Part shown: one piece after another, positions 1 to 11,604 of the stretch | How positions within the stretch are numbered: the first letter of the stretch is position 1 | How the letters are laid out: every line of letters begins with the position of its first letter | Assembly: GCA_037178855.1 (NCBI GenBank) | Contig: JASJZC010000006.1 | Coordinates: forward strand, 1,674,001-1,738,000 | Direction: 5' to 3' | Length of the DNA stretch: 64,000 nucleotides | Origin: Oscheius sp. JU75 | Lineage: Eukaryota > Nematoda > Chromadorea > Rhabditida > Rhabditidae | Program-made: the position numbers and the translations under genes | The notes under the pieces: model-generated | The model's database searches: none | What the model was told of the DNA's origin: nothing | The model's input: only the letters and a program-made list of their open reading frames with translations

Positions 1-270
1 GGGTTTCCTACCTTTTTTCGATAATTTCCTGATTTCGAAGGTACTCATCATGTAGAGCATGTTAAAATTAGTTAGAAAAAACCAAAAAAGAAGGGAAATA
101 GGTCAGAATGGCAGTTTTCAAGTCATATCCATCTTCGTAGCTCATTTCTATTTCATTCAGGTTTTTCATGTTTGTTATAGTTCCAAATTGTAATAGAGTA
201 GTGTAACTAGAACTACAAACATCGACCATATCAGACATAATGTAATTTTGTAGTAGTGAAGGAGACAACA
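1..270. other. Gene-free left edge
   Basis: AT-rich sequence up to the first arm of the fold-back element. I see no exon with acceptable splice sites and no repeat in it. Confidence 0.5.
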
Positions 271-274
271 TGGT

Positions 275-468
275 TCGGCTTGACGCAAAATTGCGTACTG
301 AATGAGTATAGCATTTTTTGCGTCTTTCGATGCGTTTGACTCACTTGAAGATGTGTTTAATTTCATGCTTAATCGAGTAATCACCTTTTCAAGCCGAAAA
401 AATGTTTCAAACGCATCGAAAAAAAAATATTATTCTTATAGTACGCAATTTTGCGTCAAGTCGAATCT
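275..468. mobile_element. Fold-back MITE with about 65-bp terminal inverted repeats
   Basis: The left arm (about 275-341) and right arm (about 404-468) are imperfect reverse complements. Both carry CTTGACGCAAAATTGCGTAC at the outer side and TCGATGCGTTTGA at the inner side, separated by about 60 bp. This is the structure of a small non-autonomous DNA transposon. No target-site duplication is obvious. Reading frames inside it (for example 302-553) are not taken as genes. It lies about 110 bp before the first ankyrin repeat of Ank1 and may have landed in or replaced its 5' part. Confidence 0.75.
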
Positions 469-578
469 TGGTGCCATTTTCCTTACTACCATCAATTTCC
501 CCTTGAGATTTGAAATAAAAAGATTTGAAAATGCAATAGAAACGCGCCAATGAGTTCGTAGTCGGACACTCGCTTTAA

Positions 579-3450
579 GAACATTACTCCTCTTCACTTT
601 GCTGCTCAAAAAGGTGATGTTGACATGGTAAAACTTCTCCTCCCTACTAGTGGCAGTGAAGATAACGAACACGCCACTCCACTGCACTTCGCTGCTCGAC
701 AGGGAAATAATTTGATGGTGGAAATGTTTATCAAAGCAGGCGCATCAGTCAAGCAAAAGGATAAATATGGTTGCACCCCTTTACATTTTGCTGCTAGAAA
801 TAACCACATTGAAAGTGCCAGGACCCTGCTCAAGAATTGCGCGTCGGTTGATGCCCGTGCCCTTAAGAACCTTACTCCCCTTCACTATACTGCCCAAAAA
901 GGTCATGTTGACATGGTCAAACTCCTCCTTCAACATGGAGCTACTATCGACAGTACAGATAAAGATCACTTCACTGCACTGCACTTTGCCGCTCAAGATG
1001 GACATGATCAAGTAGTGCACATGCTTCTTGGGGCCGGAGCTTTGGTCTCTTCAAAGGCTAAAGATGAGTGGACTCCTTTACATTTTGCTGTCGAAAGAAA
1101 TCACATTGAAAGTGCAAGAACACTACTCAAATATCGTGCACCGATCGACACAGCCACTGCGAGCGGCAGTACTTCTCTTCACATTGCTGCCAATAAAGAT
1201 CATGTTGACATGGTCAAACTTCTCCTTCAACATGGAGCTACTATTGACAGTTGCGACAATGGCCTCTATACTCCACTTCACCTTGCTGCTGAAGTTGGGC
1301 ACGATCAGGTGGTGGACGTGCTTCTTGGGGCAGGAGCTTCGGTTTCTTCAAAGGATATAGGTGGGTGGACACCTTTACATTATGCTGCTAGAAATAATCA
1401 CATTGAAAGTGCCAGAGCCCTGCTGAAGCATTGCGCGCTGATCGATGGCGCCACTATGATCGGCAGACATCACCTGCTATTGGAAATGCTCCTCAAGGCG
1501 GTCTCCTTACATTTAGCTGTCGAAAGAAATCACATTAACAGTGCCAGGACCCTGTTCAAGTATCGCGCGCCGGTTGATGCCGATGCTCTTGTGACTCCTC
1601 TTCACATTGCTACCGAAAAAGGCCATGTTGACATGGTGAAGCTTCTTCTCCAATATGGAGCTACTGTCGACAGTTTCGACTATGATCTCGTTACCCCACT
1701 TCACCTTGCTGCTAAAGATGGGCACGATCAGGTGGTGGACGTGCTTCTTGGGGCAGGAGCTTCGGTATCTTCAAAGGATAAAAATTGGTGGACTCCTTTA
1801 CACTTTGCTGTCGAAAGAAATCACATTGAAAGTGCTAAAACACTACTCAAATATCACGCACCGATCGACACAGCCACTCTGATCGGCAAAACCATTCTTC
1901 ACTTTGCTGCCCACAAAGGTCATGTTGACATGGTCAAGCTTCTCCTCCAACATGGAGCTACTATCGACAGTCGCGACAATGACCTCTACACCCCACTTCA
2001 CCTTGCTGCCCACAAAGGTCATGTTGACATGGTTAAACTTCTCCTTCAACATGGAGCTTTCGTCGACAGTGAAGATAAAAATCACGTCACTCCGTTGCAA
2101 GCCGCTTCCCTTTATGGACATCATCTGGTCTTGGAAATGCTCATCACGGCAGGAGCCTCGGTCTCTTCAAAGAATAAATATGGGTGGACCCCTTTACATT
2201 TTGCCACAGTGTATAATCGCATTGAATGTGCCAAAACTCTGCTCAAGCATTGCGCGCCAATCGATGCTGTCACTGAGTTCGGCAGTACTCCTCTTCACCT
2301 GGCTGCCCAAGATGATCATGTTGATATGATCAAGCTTCCCTTCAAAAATGGAGCTATCGTCGACTGTGAAGATAAAGATCTCTCCACTACACTGCACGTT
2401 GCTGCTCTTCAGGTATATAAATTGCTGGCGGAAAAGGTCATCACAGCAGGAGCTTCGGTCTCTTCAGAAGGTAATGATGGGCGGACCCCTTTGCACTTCG
2501 CTGTCCTAAATGGTCATGTTGACATGGTTAAACTTCTCCTTCAACATGGAGCTACTATCGATAGTACAGATAAAGATCTCTCCACTGCACTGCACTTTGC
2601 TGCCCAAGATGGACATGATCAAGTAGTGAACGTGCTTCTTGGGGCCGGAGCTTCGGTCTCTTCAAAGGATATAGATGGAAGGACTCCTTTACATTTTGCT
2701 GCTAAAAATAATCACATTGAAAGTGCCAGAACCCTGCTCAAACATCGCGCACCGTTCGACGCAGCCACTCTGTTCGGCAGAACTACTCTCCATTTAGCTG
2801 CCCTGGATGGTCATATTGACATGGTCAAGCTTCTTCTCCAACATGGAGCTATCGTCGACAGTTGCGACAATGACCTCTACACCCCACTTCACCTTGCTGC
2901 TTGTGGTGGTCACGATCAAGTGGTGGACGTGCTTCTTGGGGCAGGAGCTACAATCACGTCAAAAGACATAAAAGGGTGGACTCCTCTTCATTTTGCTGCC
3001 TGGTGGGGTCAAGAACTAGTGGTAGAGCTTCTACTCAGCAAGAATTCTGATCCTAATGCTTGTGATTACGAGGGATGTACTCCTCTTCATTTTGCTGCCG
3101 GAGGACGATATGACCTAATCGTAACGCTTCTACTCGATGATAATGTTGATCCCAATATTTGTGATTGCGACGGACGTACTCCTCTTCATATCGCTTGCAG
3201 TGAAGACAGGATCGAAGTAGTCAAATTGCTGCTTCAATACAAAGCTACGATCGAAGTCACCGACAAAGATGGAAGGTCTCCTCTTCAATACGCTTGCTTC
3301 GAAGGTGCGATCAACTGCGTCACCTATCTCCTTGAATATGGTGCTAATCCGAATACAGCAGCAAGTGATGGTTTAAATGTAATACATATCGCTACGCATG
3401 CTAACCACATCGATGTTGTTAAAATCCTTATCCAATATGGAGCCCGTTAA
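579..3450 (+). CDS. Ank1: long ankyrin-repeat protein, 5' end missing
   Basis: A single open frame with about 29 ankyrin repeats (TPLHxAAxxGH ... LLLxxGA). The first in-frame ATG is at 625, but ankyrin homology starts before it near 579, so 625 is probably not the true start; an in-frame TAG lies at about 559. The frame ends at TAA 3448-3450, with AATAAA at 3484-3489. The repeats are organised as a three-repeat unit of about 99 aa: an HVDMVKLLLQHGA repeat, an HDQVVDVLLGAGASVSSKD repeat and an NHIESARTLLKHxAPID repeat, amplified several times. One repeat near 1450-1510 is internally deleted. The C-terminal third matches Ank2, but Ank1 stops at ILIQYGAR where Ank2 continues for two more repeats. 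Ankyrin repeats are protein-binding scaffolds; the partner is unknown. The N-terminal domain of Ank2 is absent. It could be a 5'-truncated copy, but about 940 codons without a stop argue for a recent or functional gene. Confidence 0.75.
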
Positions 3451-3490
3451 GACAAAATCCAACAACAGTGGAATTGGACTTCAAATAAAA

Positions 3491-3870
3491 ATCATCATTA
3501 TAATATCTTCATTGTTTTACCCATATTTTTCTACTCTCAACTCTATTCTGTCTCTCTGTCTGTATCTTTGTTTATTTAACCAAAACAAAAAGATTTCATT
3601 TCCAATTGTATTGTCGGAATCAAGGGGTTGCTATCCTGTCAGAGCTCACTTGCCGCTCCCATAGCGCGTGCCAAGTCCAGAATACTCGGCTTCCAGTACT
3701 TTGGCTAGAATCCTCGCTTTCTACACGAGATAGTCTGTTGATCACTTTGCTATTCTTTAAAATATATGGAGGTGTCGTCTCCGTACGTCCGAAACCTTTT
3801 GCGTTTGCCCGAAAACGAATCCAAGTTTCAAAATTTGCCCGTTCACTCTGGGGATGGGAAAGAAAACCTT
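3491..3870. other. Gene-free spacer after Ank1
   Basis: 3' flank of Ank1 with a TCTGTCTCTCTGTCTG low-complexity tract near 3550. The right part (from about 3600) may be more of the decayed Helitron, but I could not recognise a motif there. Confidence 0.4.
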
Positions 3871-3871
3871 A

Positions 3872-5075
3872 TACGGAAAACCATCCAGGACAGCTGCCTC
3901 TGATCGTCCAGACTTAGTCGAGCGTGTTTTCCGGATGAATTCGAAGGAAATGAAGATATCACGGAAGGACGACTATTCGGAAGAGTCATCGCTTTTGTTT
4001 TCACCGTGGAGTGGCAGAAGCGAGACCTGCCTCATATCTCTTCACTCTCCACAGCGATGACCAATTCCGAGCCAATGCTGATGTCGATCGACACATCTGT
4101 GCTAAACTGTCTGTCTTCGACCGAGAACCTGAACTCTTTGAAAACGTTGCCATATGATTCACCGCGATTGCGGCGTCTTTGTGTTGGAATGGAACAGGCT
4201 GCTCAAAAAGTTCTCATATGCCTTCCAGGATCAGCCCAGTATGTATATTCAGTCTAAAAGAGAAGAAATACTGGAACGATGGGTAGGATAGGCGGCGGAG
4301 ACCGTACAAAGGTTTGTTTTATAGCTAGACAAAGCATTTTGTTTTCAGTACTATAACAATCAATGGGTTGTCCCATAGAATCTTCCTGCTTCTTCTGAAA
4401 TATCATATAAGCGTCCAACCCTGTGCAGAAATCGAGGTAGTAAAATAACTTTATAAGTACATCTATAAAGGCTCTGACAAGGCAAAGCTCAAGCTCGAGC
4501 GGAAACAATGCTCAACGAAAGGAGAAATGACAAATAAGGTCGCTGTCACATCTCGACGCTAGATATCTGTGCACCCCGGAAGGATACCACCGTCTCTTCT
4601 AGTTCGAAGTTCAGGGAAGATCTAACGCTGTGATTGACTAAGCGGTATGTTGGCTCAGAGAATTTATAACCGTGACTTCAGGTCCGGGAAAAAGGAAAAC
4701 TTGTTTTTGCACCAGGTAATGAGGCACAGGCGGCTGAGCAGAATATAAAGATTTCCCTTCTCGCATGTTTTAACTTTAACAAAAAGGCGAGGGATCTCGA
4801 ACCAGAAGGACGTCTTCACGAGTTGGGACCGATCAAACCCTCATTTTTGGTAGCAAAATCAATATATTAGATTTGCAGAAGGGCAAATTCTTGGTCATTT
4901 TCCCAAGCGACGATTAAGAACAACATTGGAAGGATCAACCCAGTTAGTTCAGAGCAGCAGGAACGCTATTGAATCCGTCTGTTTCTGTTGTATACAACCG
5001 GAGCCACAAGCTATAAGAAATTGTTAAATTTCAATCATTCAAAACCGATTGAACCCGACTTTAGAAAAAAAGTTG
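3872..5075 (+). pseudogene. Helitron Rep/helicase-like N-terminal region, frameshifted
   Basis: Read across the three plus frames, this stretch shows successive landmarks of the Helitron Rep protein: DRPDLVERVF (about 3900), GRVIAFVFTVEWQKRDLPHI (about 3980-4035), MIHRDCG (about 4150), NNQWVVP (about 4355), LYKYIYKG (about 4450), LDARYL (about 4555), and GRINPVSSEQQERY (about 4930). The pieces lie in the right order and spacing but in changing frames with stops between them, so the gene is dead. Rep proteins start rolling-circle transposition; the family's C-terminal PIF1-type helicase is not seen, so the copy is also truncated. I found no 5'-TC or 3'-CTRR end for it. It is followed directly by a mariner remnant. 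Confidence 0.85.
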
Positions 5076-5344
5076 ATATTTTCTGTCTCTCTGTATCTCT
5101 TTGAAGCATAAAATCGTTATTTGCAACCATTATCTGAGGCTACTTCGGATTGCTCAGGAGAAAAGAAAAATGATGGCGACAATCCACAATCTGTTGGGGA
5201 CTTGTCAACCAAACTAGTGCATCAGAACGAAATTTCGAAATAGGATGAGAAGAGCAGAGATTGAGGTTGTGTACATATTTCATCAAGTCAAATGCCCGGG
5301 TTTAATGCAGAACGGTAAAGTTGCTGTCATTGATAAAGACAGTT

Positions 5345-6255
5345 TCCCCCAGAGCCTTGCCGAGAAGTCCAAACTTGACCAGAACCAGATTGGGACATCC
5401 ACTACAGATACAAAAATACTATGATCCAATGGAGGGGATTAAGGTCTGGACTGTTGGAAAGCCATTGCTCCTTGGTGAGGAAACCGGGACAATGCTGCTG
5501 CAAGTAGGCCATCGTCGTCTTTGCACCATGAGTTGGAGCCCAATCTTGTTGAAAGATTATCTTCTTGTTTCACTTTTTCCAGGTGATAACAGCTGTCTTC
5601 AGGACCTTTTCTTGATAGACGTGAGTGTTGATTTTGACGTTTTGCTCAATGAATACGAGTTGAGTCTTGCCAGTCGCCGAGATTCCTCCCCAGACCATAA
5701 CTCCTTTCGGAAAAAGGGTTTTCGTGGCAATTCTGCGCTTTCGGGAGTTCTTCACTCATTAATTGGCGATCATTTTGAGAGTTATGAGCCTTTTCAACAG
5801 TGAAAATTTTCTCATCAGTCCAGAGGATGTCATGGATGCGCCGCACTTTCAACATTTTGAGCATCTCCTTGCTCCTTGTCAGTCTCTTGAGCTTCACATC
5901 ATCGGATAGGTGCTGACCTTTGAAAACTCGATAGCTCTGAAATCCCAGGGATGTTTTGACGATCGATTGAACAGTGGATCATGCGATATTGAGGTCCTTC
6001 GCAATCGAGTTCATGCTGACTGCATCGTTTCTGGTGATCCTTTTTTTGATGATTCCTCGAACTCTTCTTGTGTTTACAGAACGGGGACGACCGGAAGATG
6101 TCTTCGGGGTGACGTTTCCAGTCGACTTCTACTGCTTCACGATCCGCTGTACCGTCCGGAGAGGGATCTTCATTCGACGCGAGATGGAGGATTTCTTTTT
6201 TTTTCCATTTTGGGCGAGGCGAGCAATGGCTTCTCGGTGATGACACGGCTTCATG
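5345..6255 (-). pseudogene. mariner transposase, decayed
   Basis: Minus-strand fossil of a Tc1/mariner-family transposase spread over several frames. From the N-terminal side: a helix-turn-helix region (about 6250-5990), VKLKRLTRSKEML (about 5900-5860), the first catalytic Asp in ILWTDEKIFTVE (about 5823-5790), the MVWGGISATGKTQL strand carrying the conserved GG (about 5690), an APTHGAKTT segment (about 5530), and the last acidic residue in NSPDLNPL (about 5454-5436). Frameshifts and stops (for example after VITWKK near 5570) show that it is inactive. The transposase would cut and paste its own element; I could not find the terminal inverted repeats. Confidence 0.93.
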
Positions 6256-6467
6256 TGTTCTGCAAATCAGTGGAATGATACATTATAGGATACAGAATAT
6301 ATAAATACCCAAAATAACAGAAAAAACTTGAAAACTTAAAGTCCAGTTTTTTTAATATTCTTTTTTAATATTCGCATAAGACAGTTTCCTTCTGTGCTCC
6401 AAGTTTCACAATGAGGAAGAGGTCAAAAAAGTAGAAGACTGTCAAACCCTCGCCGCAATAACATCAT

Positions 6468-6725
6468 TTATTCATTTCTTCGAAGTTTCAGCATCATTCT
6501 TGAGTTTTCCGCACTACGCCCTATATCTGAAACCCCTGCCTCCCCCCCCATTTCCGGTCCCCTGTCTCCGTCATCCTGCAAATCATTCTGAATCCTGGCT
6601 ATCAGCCACTGGGCGTTGTCACCGCCCTTATAAATTGCGTCTGTCTCTGTCAAACACCTGATAACACTGATTTTATAACGGGGCCCGATAATCTTCCGAT
6701 TCATCCCGAACTTTTGCTCCTTCAT
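6468..6725 (-). CDS. Possible 85-aa single-exon gene, unrecognised
   Basis: ATG at 6725 opens an 85-codon frame ending at 6468. It is basic at the N-terminus (MKEQKFGMNRKIIG) and ends KLRRNE. A TATATA box lies near 6836-6843, about 115 bp upstream, in a GC-rich patch with three GGCGCC sites, and AATAAA (minus; 6467-6472) overlaps the stop. I do not recognise the protein. The open frame extends upstream without an ATG, so an upstream exon is possible. Composition differs from the AT-rich surroundings. It could also be part of a transposon, given its two transposon neighbours. Confidence 0.35.
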   Translation of the reverse strand: MKEQKFGMNRKIIGPRYKISVIRCLTETDAIYKGGDNAQWLIARIQNDLQDDGDRGPEMGGEAGVSDIGRSAENSRMMLKLRRNE

Positions 6726-6899
6726 TGTCCATTGAACAGTTGTTTGGCGCCTTGGAGAGTTCTGTAGTTTCCGACTGGAATGGCGCCTACCGCGATGGCG
6801 CCTTAGTATTGGGACACACCCTTGACACGGAAAGGCATATATAGAGGGCGGGAATGTTTTAGCTTTCAGTTCCTGCTTATAAGAGCTCACTTTTATTTA

Positions 6900-7890
6900 C
6901 AACAATGATTGGTTCTTTCCATCTTTGTTTCCAAATAGAAATGATTCTTAAACGGTGATTTTTAGGTTGGCCAGGGCGCGTCACGTTTTCGGTTTTGAAG
7001 TTGAGGCATGCCACGCTGCGCTATTACTGGCAGGAACTTGCGCTTCAGAAACGGGGGAAAATCTCAGGAAACCTGATAGAAAAGAAAGGCCTCCTGATGA
7101 TTGAAATTTGAAAAGCTTTGGTTTCAGTCTCTTCTTTTTTTTCGTCTCTTCTTCTAAAAAATGTGCACTCGCAATACTGATCTAGAAAAAAAGAGTTGTA
7201 GGTAGCTTGCGGACATTCCCATTCAGCTGTACACTAATTTTCTAATTTTTGTGATGTGGCGGCAATCTGGAATATTTTTTTTCCTTTATATAAGAAATTT
7301 TTTCTTCCAATGTTGCTTCCTTGAAGGATCCTGTCATTTCGAACATTCAAAAACTGCTTGAAAGTGTAACAAAATATCTGTCTGCCCCCTCTCTTGTACA
7401 GCCCACAACCAGAATACTGAACCTCAAAGTGGGCAACCACTTTCCCCATTAGCAGCCTCAAGGCTGCCAGCTTCCTTTTTACAACTTTTCTTTGCAAAAT
7501 TCATGACATTTTCTGAGTGTTTCAAGTATTTCGTTCCACAATCTCTGCCTCTCTCGACCCCCCCCCCCCATTTGGTTCCTTATTTTCGGTCGGGAACTAC
7601 GTCAGCGCAACGGGCTATGTCACAACCAAACTTGACGCTAAATATCGGGGGGAAGGATGGTATTGGATGCCCAAAAATTAGTGTCTTGCGGCAGCATGAA
7701 AGGAGAAAAAGGTACACATCGACAACATTTTGAAGCTTCCTATTATGGTAGCCTTGACACATTGAAAGTGTAACAGTAGTTTTGATTAAAAAGTGTAAAG
7801 GAAATTTTTTGGTTTAGAATTTTGTCAGAACAGAGAAAAGACTAGGTCCGCTGCGATATAAAATGTGTTTGGGACCAACTGTTGCAAGAT
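6900..7890. other. Gene-free stretch
   Basis: Mostly AT-rich with a pyrimidine/C run near 7555-7570 and one TACGTCA-type site near 7601. No exon is supported. Confidence 0.4.
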
Positions 7891-9730
7891 TTTGGGTGTT
7901 TCGTATGAAGTGAGCTTGTAGCATTTTCTGGCCAAGTATACTTATTAGAAAATGTTAGTTACAAAAGGCTTGCGCCATGATCAAGATGACTCTTCAATGT
8001 TGGTAAGGAGTAAACGTGAAACGTTTTTTGATCATGAACTAGTGTATAAAGAAAGAAATAGTCAAATTGATCCACTCTTTTGTAAGCAGCAATGAGGTTA
8101 ACTTTAAACATTTTGGGGACTTCTAAGAAATGAATTTAGACTTCGTGTGCAGTTGAAAAAGAAAAAAACTGAAACATTCGTTTAGATATTTCTATTAGAA
8201 CTTTGAAACATTGGAAAAAGTGAGTTGTTTTGGTACCAAAAAATGGAAGAAATCCGGTTTTTGTTAACAGATGGACGAAAACAAATGTATCGCTTACGGT
8301 ATTAGGCAAACTTGAAACATTTTAGTCTCGTGGAAAATGTCGAAGAAGTCGTGATAAAAATACTGAGACACTTGATGCTGATATGAGGTGTACTTGAAAC
8401 ATCTGAGAAACTACATGTCAGCCATTTCTAACCGTAGAACATGTGAAACACCATTTAGAGTTTAAGTAAATTTGTTCCGTTGTCTTACAGCTGTTACATT
8501 ATTGTAAACCTTTTGATCTTGTATGTGAAGTAAGCTTGAAATAATCAAGTTTCAAGTATGAAAGATATAGTTTTGGAGACCTGGCAGCTTTCCCATCTGG
8601 AGTAAGATCGCCTCATGTAGAGGACTTGAAACATTCTGGTTTTTTTTTTTGAAAATGAGATGCAACGTATATCAAGAAATTTCATAACATGGTCGTAAAT
8701 GGGAGTTGTTCAATGCAACAAAGGTAGTGTTTAATTCTTTTAGAATAGGATATGTAGTTATGTTGAAATATTTTATAGCCTGATAGGTGTTTTGTGTAAC
8801 TAAAGTTAATTACATGAAAAAGAAAAGCTACCTGTCGCAGATTATAGCCAGTATATCTGTTTATATGAGTGAACGTAAAACATTTTAGAGACTACAAGAA
8901 AAGTTGGTCTGTTCAACAATTCGCGCTAACTAATTGTAGGAAGCTTTTCCCTGTTTATATCAACTGAACTTGAAGCATGTTTGCGAGCTATCCATAGTTC
9001 AGTTTCTGTCTCGCTGATGTCCTTTTTTACCGTGGCTCAGTACGAAGAATGTGTTTTTTTATTCAGGTGGAGTTCAATTCACTGATTGAGTGTTGATCAC
9101 CACAATTTTCCAGATTTATAAACACAGTGAAACTAAAAAAGCTGGAACAGACTCTAGATGAGTTTTTTCAGTATGGCTAGATTGCTAAAGAAGTGTGAAA
9201 ATCATCAAAGTAATAGACTGAACCGTGAGCTGAACTTTTAATTTTTTACAACATGAAAATAGGCCATAACAATTTATAGTTTTCTGAGCTGGCTATGAAC
9301 TAAACTTGAAACATTTTAGACGCTTTGAGAGGATACCTAAAGTACGTACAACTAAAGTATAAGGTCCTTCTCAACAGAACTTGAAAAATTTCACCGGTTT
9401 TTACGTGACATTCGGTTGAGTTGTAGTTTTCGACCAGATGCTTCAAATATCATAGCAGCAATTATGATACAGATATCGTCATCGCTTCGGCTCAACCAAG
9501 GCTTCCATCCTCTGATAGAGGTCAGTAAATTGGTAGTAACTTGCTCGGCGTTCTTAGAGTCAACTTTGGCACCTGTTTATAGTTTTCTGAGCTGGCTATG
9601 TCCAGCTTAGGTTGTACCCGCATGCAATTCAGTTCGCTCTAGCATTGATTACGGGTAACTTTATCTTTATCCTATCGTCACCGCAAGTCTTACGATGCTG
9701 CTAAGACGTCAACTTGAAACATTTCCCATC
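7890..9730 (-). promoter_or_regulatory. Array of TGTTTCA motifs, minus orientation (putative piRNA promoters)
   Basis: Exact TGAAACA (TGTTTCA on the minus strand) occurs near 8172, 8204, 8312, 8393, 8445, 8628, 9307 and 9716, with near-matches between them (8017, 8103, 8535, 8763, 8877, 8972, 9381). Spacing is mostly 70-130 bp. The local consensus is AACTTGAAACATTTTAG, and several copies have TATAT about 9-10 nt to the left (for example near 8865 and 8957), that is downstream of TGTTTCA on the minus strand. No protein-coding exon is visible. The Ruby motif of nematode 21U-RNA genes has the core CTGTTTCA; the assignment is inference. Confidence 0.55.
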
Positions 9731-10843
9731 TCGATTTTTGAACTTTTCTCACCTTTCTGACTCACAAACCCCCTCCTATTCATGCTCATTCACCCTCCTC
9801 ATTGACATCTCCATCCCTGACTCATTTGCTCTAATTAGCACCTCTCTTCTTTTTTTTGCAGGGTACAAAATCTTTGTCCAAGAACTGACTCACGGTTTAT
9901 TTTTTTTTTATCAACGCTACGTCAAATGTTTATTGTTCCCGGTCAGCGGACTGTCAGTCAAAAACTGAGAGAGAGAGAGAGTCCCGAGGTTATCAGACGA
10001 CGGTATCTTGGCCGAATGACTACGTCAGAAAAAGGGGAGGGGGGGCCCTTTTTGTGAGACAGAGGCAGTAGAGAGATCGAAATTATTACAGTAGTTCTCG
10101 GGACAAGACAGAAGAATCAAAAAATTCAAGATTTTCCTGTATTGTTTGAAAGTATGAAACATAAAAACTGTAAAAATTTGAAACGTTGGTCAAAATTTTT
10201 GGGAACTCTTACCAATGTGTTAAAACAGAAAATGTCAAAAGAATGAAACTTCGAAGACTGCATCTTTGGAATCGCAGAACAAAAGATAGCATTTGGCCGT
10301 CACATCTCACCTTAGCAATATTTTTTTTTCTAGGCAGTGTCTTAAGCGTAGAATGAAACAAAAAAACTTGAAAACATGAATATTTGAAAACCTTGAGGCA
10401 TTGAACACTGTCTGCGCACTTTTTGGTGTTATCGGGATTATATCATGCTCGGATTGGCAGTACAGTTTCAGCTCGGCCTTTGAGAGTAACATGAAGCCTA
10501 AAAAACTAAGGGAAACAATGTACGTTCTATTTATTATCTCATTTGAACTGTTGTGCTATACAGGCTTTACCAGGAATTTTTTTCACTGCCAGAACTTTGA
10601 GCAAAGACAAAAAGTTTGAACATGTCCAGAACATGGTCTCATAAGGATGGTGTAGGCTTGTATGTGAAATTAGCTTCTGGATACACTTATGAAAACCCAA
10701 AACTGAGACCAAGAATCATTCAATTCATTTCATTCGTTCTTTCTCCTAGCCTTTCCCGAACCCTCTCAGTATTCTCTGCAATACAGTTCAGTCTCAAGGA
10801 GCAGCTCAAGTATCATCGAAGTCATGTTCCTCCAGAGAAACAT

Positions 10844-10875
10844 GTGTGACGTAGCCGTTTTCGGCTACGTCACAC
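10844..10875. repeat. Perfect 14-bp stem hairpin
   Basis: GTGTGACGTAGCCG (10844-10857), loop TTTT (10858-10861), then its exact reverse complement (10862-10875). The stem contains a TGACGTAG site of CRE type. A second, imperfect hairpin follows at 10919-10953. Confidence 0.85.
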
Positions 10876-10918
10876 AAGGGAGAGACGGGGCGGGGAAGAT
10901 TACGGTGTCCTCCCTCCC

Positions 10919-10953
10919 AAGTCAAAAAGGGGAAGACCCCTCTTTTTTGACTT
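10919..10953. repeat. Imperfect hairpin, AAGTCAAAAAGGGG stem
   Basis: AAGTCAAAAAGGGG pairs with CCCCTCTTTTTTGACTT with a short bulge and a four-base loop. It lies 44 bp beyond the perfect hairpin, so the two form one highly structured block. Confidence 0.65.
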
Positions 10954-11604
10954 CAGATTCCGCCTACCCTCTTCACGGGGTGGACACTTCTTAGCTATTC
11001 TTCCTCGAACTTTTTTTTTTCTTCCAAGTTTGAATAACTACTTTACTCTTTCAAGGTAAGATACAGAGAGGGTTGGGTTAGCAATAATGAATGAATGAAA
11101 TACAATATCTGTACTTCATTCATCCATTATCACATTGAACGTTTCCTTCCGTTATGATCGGAGTGTGTATCTGGCGACTGATTGAGCTTAGCAATAATGT
11201 ATCAACAGCGCAGAAAGTGAAATAGTCGACAAATGTTGAGAGCCCAAAACCCAATATTCGCACTTATTGTGTTTCGCTTCAAAACTTTTTTGACGTAGTA
11301 GACTTTACTCAAAATGTTATGTGTGAATAGATTTGGCCAGAAAATTCGTGTAATGGTTGTACCCCGTCTACAGTTGTGAGAACTTTGAGAGGAATGTCCT
11401 TCTTGTTTTAGGTTTCAGATAATGTGTATAGCTAGGAAATGCAAAGTAAGTTGTTGACTTGGCATAATTAGAAAAAACAAAACTATCTGATTGAACAGTT
11501 GCTCCTTCTCTGTCTCTCAGTCTCTCTGCTTCTCTCTTTCCACCCGTACTCTCTCATTAATTCCAAATTTTCAGCTCTCTCCCTCCTCCTTCTTCCAGTC
11601 AAAG

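Larger units (their letters stand above)
9731..11490. other. Gene-free stretch with strong hairpins
   Basis: Contains isolated TGAAACA motifs (10155, 10353), a short GA run at about 9967-9980, G-rich patches at about 10030, and the two hairpins listed separately. An open frame at 10616-10849 has no splice or homology support. Confidence 0.4.

Noticed and set aside
302-553. 83-codon ORF upstream of Ank1
   Set aside because: Lies mostly inside the fold-back MITE and is out of frame with the ankyrin repeats.
781-2397. Minus-strand and other-frame ORFs within Ank1
   Set aside because: Shadows of the ankyrin repeats, repeating with the same period.
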